The translations under genes were made by a program, and so were the position numbers. The notes beneath the pieces were generated by a model that saw nothing but the letters and a program-made list of their open reading frames with translations, ran no database searches and was not told the origin of the DNA. This document shows positions 1-8,655 of a stretch of 64,000 nucleotides of DNA, in pieces. The stretch comes from Alicyclobacillaceae bacterium I2511 (GTDB lineage: Bacteria > Bacillota > Bacilli > Alicyclobacillales > Alicyclobacillaceae). The DNA lies in contig QXHL01000002.1 of assembly GCA_003584005.1 (NCBI GenBank), forward strand, positions 62,001-126,000, written 5' to 3'. How positions within the stretch are numbered: the first letter of the stretch is position 1; the number at the start of each line of letters is the position of its first letter.

Positions 1-152
1 AAAGGTGAAGGCCCCAAAGCGTTCTCATTCGCATTGAGCTTCACAATTTTCTGTAGCCCGTATTGAAGTTTGAGTTCATCATCCGTTAACCCCGGGACAT
101 AGGGCTGTATTTCAGAAATTCCGGGACGAACCTGGTTTGCGATTGGCGCCAT
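1..152 (-). CDS. hisC: Histidinol-phosphate aminotransferase, N-terminal part (runs off window)
   Basis: Read on the minus strand from an ATG at 152, this encodes about 50 residues starting MAPIANQVRPGISEIQPYVP and including VKLNANENALGPSP. That is the classic N-terminal signature of the PLP-dependent HisC family, which transaminates imidazole-acetol phosphate in histidine biosynthesis. A purine-rich GGGGAGAGG lies just upstream of the ATG as ribosome binding site. The gene continues beyond base 1, so the catalytic lysine is not visible. It diverges from the threonine dehydratase gene. An aromatic aminotransferase of the same fold is the main alternative. Confidence 0.82.
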   Translation of the reverse strand, partial: MAPIANQVRPGISEIQPYVPGLTDDELKLQYGLQKIVKLNANENALGPSP

Positions 153-337
153 GCGGTATCCTCTCCCCTGCCATGTTCCGTTGGTGCAGTTTTACACTGT
201 GGGAGGACTGTGACGAGAGCCTTCTCCGCCTTGTTTCTTCACCATCGGGTGTTAAAATAAGATTCTACGGGCATTTTAGCACAGTTTGTGAACCTCTGAC
301 ACGCAGCTACATGGGGTTCAGAAAGAAGGTTGATTCT

Positions 338-1570
338 TTGGTACACACCGCAATTCCAGACAAGCCGACCCTCCAAGATGTTCAGCAAGCGCAACAAATT
401 TTAAAATCCGTGGTCAAACGCACGCCTTTAGACGCTTCAAAAACATTTTCCTTATTGTCACATCAAGAAGTGTATTTGAAACTCGAAAATTTACAAACAA
501 CGGGTTCTTTCAAAATTCGAGGTGCCTATTATAAAATATCCAACTTGCCTGACCAAGAACTGCAACATGGCGTCATTGCCGCCTCTGCAGGAAATCACGC
601 ACAAGGCGTCGCTTTGGCGGCCCAGCTCAGACAGACACCCTGCACCATTGTCATGCCGGAAAACGCTAGTCTAGCAAAAATTGCCGCCACGCAGGCCTAT
701 GGGGCTAAAGTGGTGCTTCAAGGGAACTCGTACGATGAATCTTACGAACACGCCCGCATGCTTCAGCATAAATTTGGCTACACCTTTGTCCATGCTTTCG
801 ACGATCCCGACGTCATTGCAGGTCAAGGAACGGTTGGACTGGAAATTTTAGAACAACTTCCTACCGTCAATGCTGTTGTTGTTCCCATTGGAGGTGGGGG
901 TCTGGCCGCTGGCGTAGCAATTGCCATCAAATCACTGCGGCCCGACGTGTTGGTCTTTGGAGTCCAAGCAGCCGCAATCCCCGCCTTTGCACAAGCCTTT
1001 CAAACGGGTCAATTGACTTCTTTACCCGCTGCCGCCACCATTGCAGATGGAATAGCTGTGCGCATGCCTGGTCAGCTCACTTTTCAATTGGTAAAATCCT
1101 ACCTGGACGGAATTATAACTGTGGAGGAAGAAGAAATTTACAGAACCCTGGTTTTGCTTCTGGAACGCAGTAAACTCGTGGTAGAAGGGGCTGCTGGGGC
1201 AGCCTTGGCTGCCTGCATAGCACAAAAAATCCCACCTAACTTAGGTCAAGTTGCGGTCGTTCTGTCAGGAGGGAACATTGACATCACGCTATTGTCACGT
1301 CTGATTGAACACGGCCTTGTAGAATCTGGTCGGTATCTCCGACTTGCCGTGCAGCTGGCGGATAGACCAGGTGCGCTACGCGATCTGTTGGATGGCATTG
1401 TTCCTCTTGGAGCAAACGTATTGTCGATTACTCACCGTCGAATTGGTGCCAAAATTTTACTTGGACAGACTGAAGTGGAGATTGACTTGGAAACTCGCGA
1501 TGCCCATCACATTCAACAAATTTTAAAAGTACTTCAAGAAAAACATTATAAACCATCTCTACGAGATTGA
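338..1570 (+). CDS. ilvA: Threonine ammonia-lyase (threonine dehydratase) with ACT-like tail
   Basis: A 410-residue PLP enzyme that deaminates threonine to 2-oxobutanoate, the first step of isoleucine synthesis or of threonine catabolism. The PLP lysine lies in SFKIRGAYYK, the substrate loop is SAGNHAQGVA, and the phosphate-binding glycine loop is GGGGLAAG. The last ~75 residues (RLAVQLADRPGALRDLLD onward) form one ACT-like domain, as in the ~400-residue single-ACT threonine dehydratases. An in-frame ATG exists at 311 and another at 137. I prefer TTG at 338 because AAGAAGGT sits seven bases before it, while the upstream starts lack a site. The 3' end overlaps the convergent DUF502 gene by 25 bp. 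Confidence 0.85.
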   Translation: MVHTAIPDKPTLQDVQQAQQILKSVVKRTPLDASKTFSLLSHQEVYLKLENLQTTGSFKIRGAYYKISNLPDQELQHGVIAASAGNHAQGVALAAQLRQTPCTIVMPENASLAKIAATQAYGAKVVLQGNSYDESYEHARMLQHKFGYTFVHAFDDPDVIAGQGTVGLEILEQLPTVNAVVVPIGGGGLAAGVAIAIKSLRPDVLVFGVQAAAIPAFAQAFQTGQLTSLPAAATIADGIAVRMPGQLTFQLVKSYLDGIITVEEEEIYRTLVLLLERSKLVVEGAAGAALAACIAQKIPPNLGQVAVVLSGGNIDITLLSRLIEHGLVESGRYLRLAVQLADRPGALRDLLDGIVPLGANVLSITHRRIGAKILLGQTEVEIDLETRDAHHIQQILKVLQEKHYKPSLRD

Positions 1571-2196
1571 GCGGGAAACGGTGGGACAGGGGGCTGCTGA
1601 GAAACTGACGGATGTTCCACTCCGTTAGACTGGCCCAACCCTGCAGACAGGACAAATTTCAGTCCTTCTTCGACACTTAAATTGCAGGGTTGGATACGCC
1701 TTCGTTCCACCATCACCGTGACCCCTGCAAATTGGAAAGCGAAGGGAAGGAAAACAGCAACCCTATCCCCATCAGGATCTAAGGAAGTAGGTAACATCTC
1801 CTGGGTCAAAAAACCTAATGCGAGACTGTGCTCGTCAGGCCAGGGAACCAGCACCACTCGTTGAAAGCCACGGTGATGTCCTAACACGTTGTTGACGATT
1901 TCTTTGACTAAAGTGTATAAAGAACGAACAAGGGGGATATGAGAAAACATCAGGTCTAGCCATGTAATAATTCTACGACTGATATAGGTTCGCGTGAGAA
2001 TCCCCAAAGCCGTGATGCCCAGCATGACCATGACAAATCCCAGTCCGGGAACTGTAATTCCCAACCAGCTCTCCATGAGGTTACCAAACCATCCGTCTAC
2101 CCACTCCACCACCGACACAACAACCCAAATTACCAAAGCAAAAGGTAAAATTGTAGCCAAACCAACGCCAAAGTATTTTGCAATTCTTGAAATCAT
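1546..2196 (-). CDS. DUF502 family membrane protein
   Basis: A 216-residue protein with two N-terminal hydrophobic segments (about residues 10-30 and 45-68), then a soluble domain with SHIPLVRSLYTLVKEIVN and FQRVVLVPWPDEHSLALGFLTQE. These are recognisable features of the DUF502 family, whose biochemical role is unknown. The C-terminal tail is proline-rich and hydrophilic. It lies 63 bp downstream of the Ca2+/H+ exchanger gene on the same strand and may be cotranscribed with it. The end overlaps ilvA tail to tail. Confidence 0.75.
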   Translation of the reverse strand: MISRIAKYFGVGLATILPFALVIWVVVSVVEWVDGWFGNLMESWLGITVPGLGFVMVMLGITALGILTRTYISRRIITWLDLMFSHIPLVRSLYTLVKEIVNNVLGHHRGFQRVVLVPWPDEHSLALGFLTQEMLPTSLDPDGDRVAVFLPFAFQFAGVTVMVERRRIQPCNLSVEEGLKFVLSAGLGQSNGVEHPSVSQQPPVPPFPAQSRRDGL

Positions 2197-2259
2197 TTTC
2201 TCACCCTATCTAATGGAAATTCATCTATTCACTATGTTAAATACGCCAATTCACCACTC

Positions 2260-3366
2260 CTAGCCAATCCCTGAAATGTTAAAAAACCCGACGGCCATAA
2301 CAAGATAGGCCCCGACGGCCATGGCTCCCTCTAACCAGTTGGATTCACCATCCATCATTAACAGAGTAACCAGTAATACGGCGGCGCCCATACTCGCCAG
2401 TTCCGGTCCAGTGAACAGCAGTGGCATGGGATGATGAACCAACAAACTGGTGGCAAAAAGAATGGGGGCTACAAACATGGCGACTTGTAGGCTGCTGCCC
2501 ACCGCAATTTCTAAAGACAATTCCATGTGATTTCGCCATGCCATCCACACGGCTGAAGCGTGTTCTGCAGCATTCCCAACAATCGCAATTACAATCACCC
2601 CGAGAAACATTTCACTCCATCCAAGGACATGACCGAACTCGTTAATACTGCCCACCAGCCATTCACTCTCAATGCCCACCAGTACGGTGGCCACGGACAA
2701 TCGAAGCACGGCAGACCAAGGTACGGTACGAGTGATCTTTATCCCCCCACGCTGTTCAGAAAAATCTCCTCCCACCGAAGTAGTAACCAACATACGGTGT
2801 GTGAATAAAGCGAAGTAAAGCCCTGAGAGATAAAGAACGAACGATACGACGGCGGCCACTGCTGCCAGAGTAGACTGTTTTCCCGCCACACCCAGAACAA
2901 AAAATCGGGGCAAGATAAAAGCCACAAATACGCTCATCAGTAATAAGGATGCATTGTTTCGAGCAGCCCGGATATTGAATGTTTGAATAGGATGACGTAT
3001 GCCACCCACAAAAAAACTAACACCCAGCACAAACAGCAAATTACCCAGTATGGAACCCGTAATAGATGCCTTCACCAGAGTTGTCAAGCCGTTCTTTAAT
3101 GCAAGAATGCCAATGATGAGCTCCACGGCGTTACCGAATGTTGCCGAGATTAATCCTCCAATCCGTGGACCTGCAAATTCCGCAATATCTTCTGTAGATT
3201 TACCCATAACCCCGGCTAAAGGAATGATGACCAAACAACTGGTTATAAACACCCATACCATAGACAAATGGAAAAACTCCGTAATAGCGCTCAATAAAAC
3301 CAGGACGACAAGGATAGGTACTGTCCACTTATACACACAATTTCGCCGGTCTGCGCGGGTTTGCAT
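2260..3366 (-). CDS. cax: Ca2+/H+ antiporter, CAX/ChaA type
   Basis: A 368-residue integral membrane exchanger with about eleven hydrophobic segments. The two alpha-repeats that form the ion site are visible as GNAVELIIGILALKNG (first half) and GNAAEHASAVWMAWRNHMEL (second half), each with the conserved glutamate of the CaCA superfamily. It should export Ca2+ from the cytoplasm in exchange for protons. Length and repeat spacing fit the CAX subfamily rather than YrbG. The ATG at 3366 has only a weak ribosome binding site, so the exact start is uncertain. Confidence 0.85.
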   Translation of the reverse strand: MQTRADRRNCVYKWTVPILVVLVLLSAITEFFHLSMVWVFITSCLVIIPLAGVMGKSTEDIAEFAGPRIGGLISATFGNAVELIIGILALKNGLTTLVKASITGSILGNLLFVLGVSFFVGGIRHPIQTFNIRAARNNASLLLMSVFVAFILPRFFVLGVAGKQSTLAAVAAVVSFVLYLSGLYFALFTHRMLVTTSVGGDFSEQRGGIKITRTVPWSAVLRLSVATVLVGIESEWLVGSINEFGHVLGWSEMFLGVIVIAIVGNAAEHASAVWMAWRNHMELSLEIAVGSSLQVAMFVAPILFATSLLVHHPMPLLFTGPELASMGAAVLLVTLLMMDGESNWLEGAMAVGAYLVMAVGFFNISGIG

Positions 3367-3458
3367 TCACAAAACTCGCATGCTATTCCGCAAAGTGGGC
3401 CCGGCTCCTCCTCTCATGACGGGAACGACACAAGTTTCAGGTTCATTTTATCAAGCAA

Positions 3459-3719
3459 TTATGACAGTAGAACCTGCCCCATCTTTTTCAATGAGCCCCC
3501 CGCCCACATGGACAGTCCAGTCCCTAACCATCCCAAAATCAACAATACCCACTCAGCAACAATCATAAAATGTCCAATCCGAATCCATAAAAAGGCATTG
3601 AGTAAAGCATATAAGCTAGGAGCCACCCAAATTCTTCGAAATATCATGTGAAACGTCAACCCAAAACTGAATGTTGCCGCGAGGTCAAGAACCGCCAACA
3701 TCAGCCAAAAGCTAATCAT
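3459..3719 (-). CDS. Small membrane protein, possibly YuiB-like
   Basis: An 86-residue protein that is almost entirely hydrophobic, with probable segments near residues 4-25, 32-48 and 52-72 and a basic C-terminus. The pattern FGLTFHMIFRRIWVAPSLYALL is loosely like Bacillus YuiB, a small membrane protein of unknown role; I offer that only as a suggestion. It lies between the crotonase gene and the Ca2+/H+ exchanger gene on the same strand. Confidence 0.5.
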   Translation of the reverse strand: MISFWLMLAVLDLAATFSFGLTFHMIFRRIWVAPSLYALLNAFLWIRIGHFMIVAEWVLLILGWLGTGLSMWAGGSLKKMGQVLLS

Positions 3720-3765
3720 TTGCCTTTCCCCTTTGTGTCTCTTTTATCAAAACCTCTTTTGTTAA

Positions 3766-3782
3766 AACCTCAAATTGAGGTT
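3766..3782 (-). terminator. Weak hairpin downstream of crotonase gene
   Basis: AACCTCAA-A-TTGAGGTT is an 8-bp perfect stem with a single-base loop as written; on the minus strand it is followed by TTTT. It lies about 90 bp beyond the crotonase stop codon and could end that transcript. The stem is AT-rich and the T-run short. Confidence 0.4.
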
Positions 3783-3869
3783 GGCCAAAACTTTATGATT
3801 TAAACCGAAAAAAAGACACGTTATTTAAATCAAGCCAGCAAAACAGCAACCCATTTCTTCCTGTACCCA

Positions 3870-4643
3870 TCAGTGACGGAAAACAGGAACTCTTTTCTCA
3901 ATAAAGGCAGACACTCCCTCCCTTGCATCCTCCGTCCTAAAGGCCTCCCCAAACAGTTGCGCTTCCAGGTGCAGCCCGTCTGTCAAGGGCAGGTCCAATC
4001 CCTCATTCATGGCCAGTTTTGCCCGCGCCAAAGCCACTTGACTCTGTTGCGCAAACGGTTGAACCCATGCGCGCGCTGCTTGAAGTCCATCGCCTGTGGC
4101 TACAACACGGTTGACTAAACCCACAGACAAAGCCTGCTGTGCCCCTATGGAATCCCCAGAAAAAATCATCTCTTTGGCCCGAGACAAACCTATCAAGCGC
4201 GGGAGCCGCTGGGTTCCCCCTGCACCTGGAAAAACCCCCAATTTAATTTCCGGGAAACCCAACTGCGCGTGAGCTTCGGCAATCCGAAAATCACATGCTA
4301 AAGCGAGTTCCAAGCCACCGCCAAGAGTGAGGCCGTTCAACACTGATACGGTTGGTTTGCTGAGATTTGCAAGCTCTGTCATGACCTCGTCAAATAGCTG
4401 TGCCATGTTTTCAGCGTTGTCATTTTTAATATAGGAAGGGAACTCCTTGATGTCGGCACCTGCCATGAAAGCTTTGCTGCCAACTCCTGTAACAAGCACA
4501 GCAAAAATATATGATTGTCCAGACACCCACGCTACCGCTTCGCGTATCTTGTGAGCCATAGCGATACTCAGCACATTCAACGGAGGATTATCGAGTAGCA
4601 AAGTTGCAAGCCCATCGTTCACTTCGATACGAACCGTGGTCAT
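3870..4643 (-). CDS. Enoyl-CoA hydratase/isomerase (crotonase) family protein
   Basis: A 257-residue crotonase-fold enzyme. The oxyanion-hole region is SKAFMAGADIKEF, the first catalytic glutamate lies in LGGGLELALACDFRIA, and the second in FPEIKLGVFPGAGGTQRL, so both acid residues of a true hydratase are present. It probably hydrates short or medium enoyl-CoAs in fatty-acid beta-oxidation. No other beta-oxidation gene is adjacent, so the substrate cannot be inferred. Length matches the monofunctional hydratases. It is distinct from MenB further along, which belongs to the same superfamily. Confidence 0.82.
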   Translation of the reverse strand: MTTVRIEVNDGLATLLLDNPPLNVLSIAMAHKIREAVAWVSGQSYIFAVLVTGVGSKAFMAGADIKEFPSYIKNDNAENMAQLFDEVMTELANLSKPTVSVLNGLTLGGGLELALACDFRIAEAHAQLGFPEIKLGVFPGAGGTQRLPRLIGLSRAKEMIFSGDSIGAQQALSVGLVNRVVATGDGLQAARAWVQPFAQQSQVALARAKLAMNEGLDLPLTDGLHLEAQLFGEAFRTEDAREGVSAFIEKRVPVFRH

Positions 4644-4721
4644 CCGTATTCACACCTTCCTTCTTGTACGCTGTACACCTCTTAACACGACTACATGTAT
4701 ACTTTCACAGGTCTTTAACTG

Positions 4722-4949
4722 TCAATAGTGTTTCCATTCATCTGGGTCTGAAGGTGGGGCAGGATGGCGAACGCGCCGTATCCAGCGAGTCACATACCTC
4801 CCGACTAAAAGTGCAGCACATCCCCCAATGACAATCCACTCAGCCAGGCGAAGGTGTGGAACGTTCCAATGTTTAGAAATCCAGTCACTTAAGGACCAAG
4901 CCATAATTGCAATGGATGCAATCATCCAATCAGGAAATACCGAATTCAT
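4722..4949 (-). CDS. Small hypothetical membrane protein
   Basis: A 75-residue protein with two hydrophobic stretches (about residues 8-22 and 36-53) and a charged, proline-containing tail. I do not recognise a family. It sits alone between the crotonase gene and a hypothetical gene on the same strand. Coding status rests on a clean reading frame and the membrane-protein-like composition only. Confidence 0.4.
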   Translation of the reverse strand: MNSVFPDWMIASIAIMAWSLSDWISKHWNVPHLRLAEWIVIGGCAALLVGRYVTRWIRRVRHPAPPSDPDEWKHY

Positions 4950-4980
4950 TTAGAACCGCCCATTTCCAATTAGAGTGCAT

Positions 4981-4998
4981 GTCCTAAATCTTTAGGAC
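4981..4998. repeat. Perfect 8-bp inverted repeat in intergenic region
   Basis: GTCCTAAA-TC-TTTAGGAC is a perfect short hairpin in the ~250-base gap between 4949 and 5201. It is followed by partial echoes of its arm (AGGACTAACGAC twice). There is no T-run on either side, so it may be an operator or transcript end-structure. The rest of the gap shows nothing I can name. Confidence 0.35.
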
Positions 4999-5200
4999 TA
5001 ACGACAGGACTAACGACCTGTGTCACAGACAAAAGCGAGTTTAATACTCCGCAATAAAATAGTGTGTGCTACTGACAAGCCCATAGACTGCACATCACTG
5101 CCATGGAATGTCCTCCCAAAATGACATGAATTCAATTTATTATACCATCATTCGTCTACAAGCGGACAGGGACTGCAAACAAACGAAACCCCACCGCTGC

Positions 5201-5608
5201 TCACCACCAATAGCCCACTCCAGCCTCCAGAGACCACCCATCCAACCAGTCTGGATGGGGTGTGGGCAGGTAGTAATAGGGCATCAGCCCAGGATAAGAT
5301 TGCGTAAAAGACAGCGTGTCCCAGCGGATTGGGATGACCATCAGAGTAGGCAATCTAGCGTCTTGACCCTGCCAGTAGACACTAGTAGCGGGTTGTGCCC
5401 ATAACCAGAAAAACGATTCATCTTCAGGCCCGAACGGGTCTATACTCAACCATCCAACATCGTGGGGTATTCCCCACGTCCAGTCCCGGCCAGTCTCCTT
5501 ACCCCAAATCCGTGCCACCGGTTTTCCCTCCTGCCATCCTCGGTGGTACAGTATACGAGACTCTTGGGTAAGGCGTTCCCATCCTGCACAGCTCAAGTCA
5601 ACGCGCAT
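5201..5608 (-). CDS. Hypothetical protein rich in tryptophan and tyrosine
   Basis: A 135-residue soluble protein with eleven tryptophans and many tyrosines (for example WTWGIPHDVGWL, FFWLWAQPATSVYW). I do not recognise a family. There is no signal peptide or membrane segment. It starts at ATG 5608, just 15 bp after the MarR gene stop, so the two are probably cotranscribed. It may be a small ligand-binding protein, but that is only suggested by its aromatic content. Confidence 0.5.
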   Translation of the reverse strand: MRVDLSCAGWERLTQESRILYHRGWQEGKPVARIWGKETGRDWTWGIPHDVGWLSIDPFGPEDESFFWLWAQPATSVYWQGQDARLPTLMVIPIRWDTLSFTQSYPGLMPYYYLPTPHPDWLDGWSLEAGVGYWW

Positions 5609-5623
5609 TTTTGTTACATCTAG

Positions 5624-6076
5624 TTAGCTTTTATCCTCAACATTTTTTTCTAAAATTTCTACCACTCTGTGCAAAATTCTCATGAAGTCACGAGCATCTT
5701 GTTCCCCGAGTTGATTAAGAATCTTTAGCATTCGCCCACTCCGAACACTACGGACCTCTGACAAACGACTTTTTCCAAGCAAAGTAATGGCAATATAGAC
5801 CACACGTCTGTCCTCGTCCGAACGAGATCTCTCCACTAGGTTCATACGAACCAACTCATCACACACCTGTGTCACTGCCCCCGGACTGAGTCCGGAAACA
5901 CGGGCGATATCTGAGGCCTTAGCATACTCCTTCGTATCCAAAAAGCGCAGAATAAACACTTGGCTTGCTGTCAATCCCAAAAACTTGTTAACCGACTGCA
6001 TATGAACCACCCGCTGAAACCGGGCCATCAAATCTTCAAAGGTGTTAAACGGTTCTCGAGCCTCATTTTCTGTCAT
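5624..6076 (-). CDS. MarR family transcriptional regulator
   Basis: A 150-residue winged-helix regulator. The core helix-turn-helix is in AKASDIARVSGLSPGAVTQVCDELVRMNLVERSRSDEDRR (read in parts), with the wing arginine/aspartate residues DEDRRVVYIAITLLG typical of MarR. It should bind DNA as a dimer and respond to a small ligand. I chose ATG at 6076 because GGGAGTGG lies just ahead of it; a GTG three codons upstream is less likely. It diverges from bcrC with a ~290-base spacer, so bcrC or itself is a plausible target. Confidence 0.82.
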   Translation of the reverse strand: MTENEAREPFNTFEDLMARFQRVVHMQSVNKFLGLTASQVFILRFLDTKEYAKASDIARVSGLSPGAVTQVCDELVRMNLVERSRSDEDRRVVYIAITLLGKSRLSEVRSVRSGRMLKILNQLGEQDARDFMRILHRVVEILEKNVEDKS

Positions 6077-6369
6077 GTAACCCACTCCCAGATGTGGCCT
6101 GTCTTCATTTTAACAATCTAATATTTGTCTGTACAATCGTTTTCCTCCAACATCTATTCTTTGTTTGCCTTAACCCAGTAAATACTGTAAATATTGGCTA
6201 ATTAACGTCGATTCATGTATCAAATAGACTTTTAGCTGACAAAGGCCGCCGTTTATAGGTATACTGAACGTGTATCCTGTCAAAATTTTTGTGACTTGAA
6301 CCTGCTGTAACTTGAATCTGTCTATTGTGTCGTAAGGATGCTTTACTTAAGGGAGTGCGAAAAGAAACA

Positions 6370-6984
6370 ATGAATCACTTCGATATGGAAGTATTTTATA
6401 CAATAAATCATCTAGCCATCTACACACCCTGGTTAAACCCAATTATGATATTTTTTGCCAAATTTTCGCCTGAACTTTATGCAGGAATGTTTATCCTCAC
6501 ATGGTTTGCACTTCCCCGTTCAGATGGGAAGGCACGGCACGCCTTGGTTGTGTCTGTTTTTGCCGGAATTTTTGCGCTAGTTATCAATTTAATCATTGCC
6601 CACTTATGGTTCCGATCACGTCCATTTGCGGTTTTGCCTCCAGGTTCTGTAGATCAGTTGTTGGCTCACTCTGCTAATTCATCCTTCCCCAGCGACCACA
6701 CAGCCGGAAGTTTTGGATTTGCTGCGGCTGCCTGGGGTAACAATCGGCACTGGGTGAGCTATCCCTTTACCTCACTAGCAATCCTTGTCATGGTGGCGAG
6801 GGTCTACTGTGGATTGCACTGGCCCACAGATGTCATTGCGGGGATGGTGATTGGCATCATCGCCGGGCGGAGTGTTTGGTTACTCTCGCGCGTTATTTAT
6901 CCCATCACCACCATGGGATTACGGCTCTTTCACTACGGACCCTACCACAGACTGCTCACTTCAACCCATCACACCCAAGTCTGA
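6370..6984 (+). CDS. bcrC: Undecaprenyl-diphosphatase, BcrC/PAP2 family
   Basis: A 204-residue membrane phosphatase of the PAP2 family. The three phosphatase motifs are visible: WFRSRPF (motif 1), PSDHTAGSFGFA (motif 2) and RVYCGLHWPTDVIAG (motif 3), together giving the lipid phosphate phosphatase active site on the outer membrane face. It should recycle undecaprenyl pyrophosphate for cell wall synthesis and can give bacitracin resistance. Five to six hydrophobic segments surround these motifs. The ATG at 6370 begins MNHFDMEVF, the usual BcrC N-terminus; a GTG at 6355 is an alternative start. Confidence 0.85.
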   Translation: MNHFDMEVFYTINHLAIYTPWLNPIMIFFAKFSPELYAGMFILTWFALPRSDGKARHALVVSVFAGIFALVINLIIAHLWFRSRPFAVLPPGSVDQLLAHSANSSFPSDHTAGSFGFAAAAWGNNRHWVSYPFTSLAILVMVARVYCGLHWPTDVIAGMVIGIIAGRSVWLLSRVIYPITTMGLRLFHYGPYHRLLTSTHHTQV

Positions 6985-7060
6985 ACGAAAAGTTCAGGTT
7001 GAACAAAAGTGATTGGGGGTCTAGAACAGCCAGGCGGTTCTGCATTTCGCACATTTCACA

Positions 7061-7113
7061 AAAACAAGCAGCATCCTGAGAGCCCATGGGGCTTTCTAGG
7101 CGCTGCTTGTTTT
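7061..7113 (+). terminator. Long bidirectional intrinsic terminator
   Basis: AAAACAAGCAGC (7061-7072) is perfectly complementary to GCTGCTTGTTTT (7102-7113), with an inner AGCCC/GGGCT stem. T-rich tracts follow on both strands. It can end bcrC (plus) and the membrane-protein gene at 7180 (minus). Confidence 0.8.
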
Positions 7114-7179
7114 TGCGGACCTATCCAGAAAAAGTGTATCATGCACATTGAAACCCCATGTGATTAACAAAACCACTAT

Positions 7180-8154
7180 TTACATTGGATGGGATGCAGG
7201 GCGTTGATTCAGTCTCATCAACCACTGTGTCACCGCACCTACCCCGATACACCACAGCATAATAAACAGCAACCAACCTACCACGGGAATATTGGTGAGC
7301 ATCATAGCGACTGCCGCGCCAATCAACGCCTCTTGCCAACGCGATTGGGATTGTGCCTGGGGTCGATGGCGTAAAATCAACTTCCCCATCCACAAAGAAA
7401 CGGCTGTCCAACCCATGATACCAAATACAAGATAAAGAACTGCGAATACCACGGCCACCGGCAGGGCCACCAGGGTTACGCTTAACAAAGTCATGATTGC
7501 AAGAAACACCAAAGAGAGCAGAAGCCCAATCCAGCCACTACGGTGTACTGACTGTCGCAATTGTCCTAACGGCACTTCCAACCAAGGCCGGAAAATGAAC
7601 ACTCCGCCAATGGGAAGGGTCACTAGGACTACACTAAAGGCCACCCATGCTCCCCACAAAATCAGCAACAAAACACCGCCTACCAAAAGACTGTTGCGAA
7701 ATTGAGACGTCATGGAGACCGCATACACGGCATGTGTTTGCGCGCCCGGTTCAGTGCGAATGGACCCCCCCAGGTCAATGACCAAATCAGTATTAGAGTG
7801 TGCACCCAAAAGAAGGTCCCCATCAATCACCAGTACCGTATCCGTGACTTGACCATTTACGATAGCATTATGCCCCACAACCACCACATGATCTATTACT
7901 TTACCCTGCGGAATCACCGTAGGAGTAGGCTGTGTGGTCTCTGTATGAAGCGGATTTGTCGCCGCAAAAACAGTCTGCGTGCTTATTCCCAGCCCAACCA
8001 GCAGTAACCCCAAGAGTACTCCAGCGCCCAAAAGTAATCTGAGTGCCAAACTCCCATCAATTAGCCACCCTCTATTGGCTGACTTTTGCTCTTGCAACTT
8101 CTCACCCATTTCAACAGGGCCCCGCGCAAAGGTTGACATCATCCACTCACTCAT
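7180..8154 (-). CDS. Membrane protein with bactofilin-like repeat, in sigma/anti-sigma operon
   Basis: A 324-residue protein. It has one N-terminal membrane segment (about residues 38-60), then an extracytoplasmic stretch (VVVVGHNAIVNGQVTDTVLV, GDLLLGAHSNTDLVIDLGG) that looks like short beta-helical turns similar to polymer-forming bactofilin-type domains. About four more membrane segments follow in the C-terminal half. It starts 10 bp after the anti-sigma gene stops, so it belongs to the ECF sigma operon and may be the sensor, effector or target of that stress response. The function is not known; the bactofilin resemblance is pattern-based only. Confidence 0.6.
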   Translation of the reverse strand: MSEWMMSTFARGPVEMGEKLQEQKSANRGWLIDGSLALRLLLGAGVLLGLLLVGLGISTQTVFAATNPLHTETTQPTPTVIPQGKVIDHVVVVGHNAIVNGQVTDTVLVIDGDLLLGAHSNTDLVIDLGGSIRTEPGAQTHAVYAVSMTSQFRNSLLVGGVLLLILWGAWVAFSVVLVTLPIGGVFIFRPWLEVPLGQLRQSVHRSGWIGLLLSLVFLAIMTLLSVTLVALPVAVVFAVLYLVFGIMGWTAVSLWMGKLILRHRPQAQSQSRWQEALIGAAVAMMLTNIPVVGWLLFIMLWCIGVGAVTQWLMRLNQRPASHPM

Positions 8155-8163
8155 TTCCCGTAG

Positions 8164-8655
8164 CTACGCCGGCGTATTTCTCATGATCTGGCGAATTCCA
8201 TACACCCCCGTTACCGCCAGGAAAGTACAGACTACTCCAACCACAACCAACGTAGCCGTGTCGGTCAGGGCCCAGAGCATTGACATACCATGCACCAAGT
8301 GCCAAGTCAGGCGGGTAAATCGCCATACCACCTGTCCCCAAGGTGACATCACAAGTCCTACTTCGAACGCACTGACAATCGCCACTGCTACCAAAAGAAT
8401 ACCCAGCAAGCGGGTAATTTGTTGACGTTGACGCAAGGCGAAGACGTGCGTCCACACCCGTTCTTCAATATTTCCGGGAACAGGCCATTGATATACGGCC
8501 ATTTGGTACCGTTTCGATACCTGTGACATGACAGCGAATTGCTGATGACAATGAGGACACGCCTGCAGATGGGCCTGCACCTGTACGGCCAATCCAGGTT
8601 CCAATTCACCATCCACATAGGCAGACAACCACATGTCTACTTCCTGGCAATTCAT
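8164..8655 (-). CDS. Anti-sigma factor with zinc-binding ASD (zf-HC2) domain
   Basis: A 163-residue protein. The N-terminal ~45 residues carry the HxxxCxxC zinc motif (HLQACPHCHQQF), the anti-sigma domain that holds an ECF sigma factor inactive. It is followed by two hydrophobic segments around residues 78-100 and 130-155, placing the sensor part in the membrane. Its ATG overlaps the sigma factor stop codon (ATGA), so the two are translationally coupled. This is the standard arrangement for an ECF sigma factor and its cognate anti-sigma. The inducing signal is unknown. Confidence 0.85.
   Translation of the reverse strand: MNCQEVDMWLSAYVDGELEPGLAVQVQAHLQACPHCHQQFAVMSQVSKRYQMAVYQWPVPGNIEERVWTHVFALRQRQQITRLLGILLVAVAIVSAFEVGLVMSPWGQVVWRFTRLTWHLVHGMSMLWALTDTATLVVVGVVCTFLAVTGVYGIRQIMRNTPA

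Noticed and set aside
1022-1225. Reverse-strand open frames inside ilvA and similar frames inside other core genes
   Set aside because: They lie opposite strongly conserved coding sequence and show no family features or ribosome sites.
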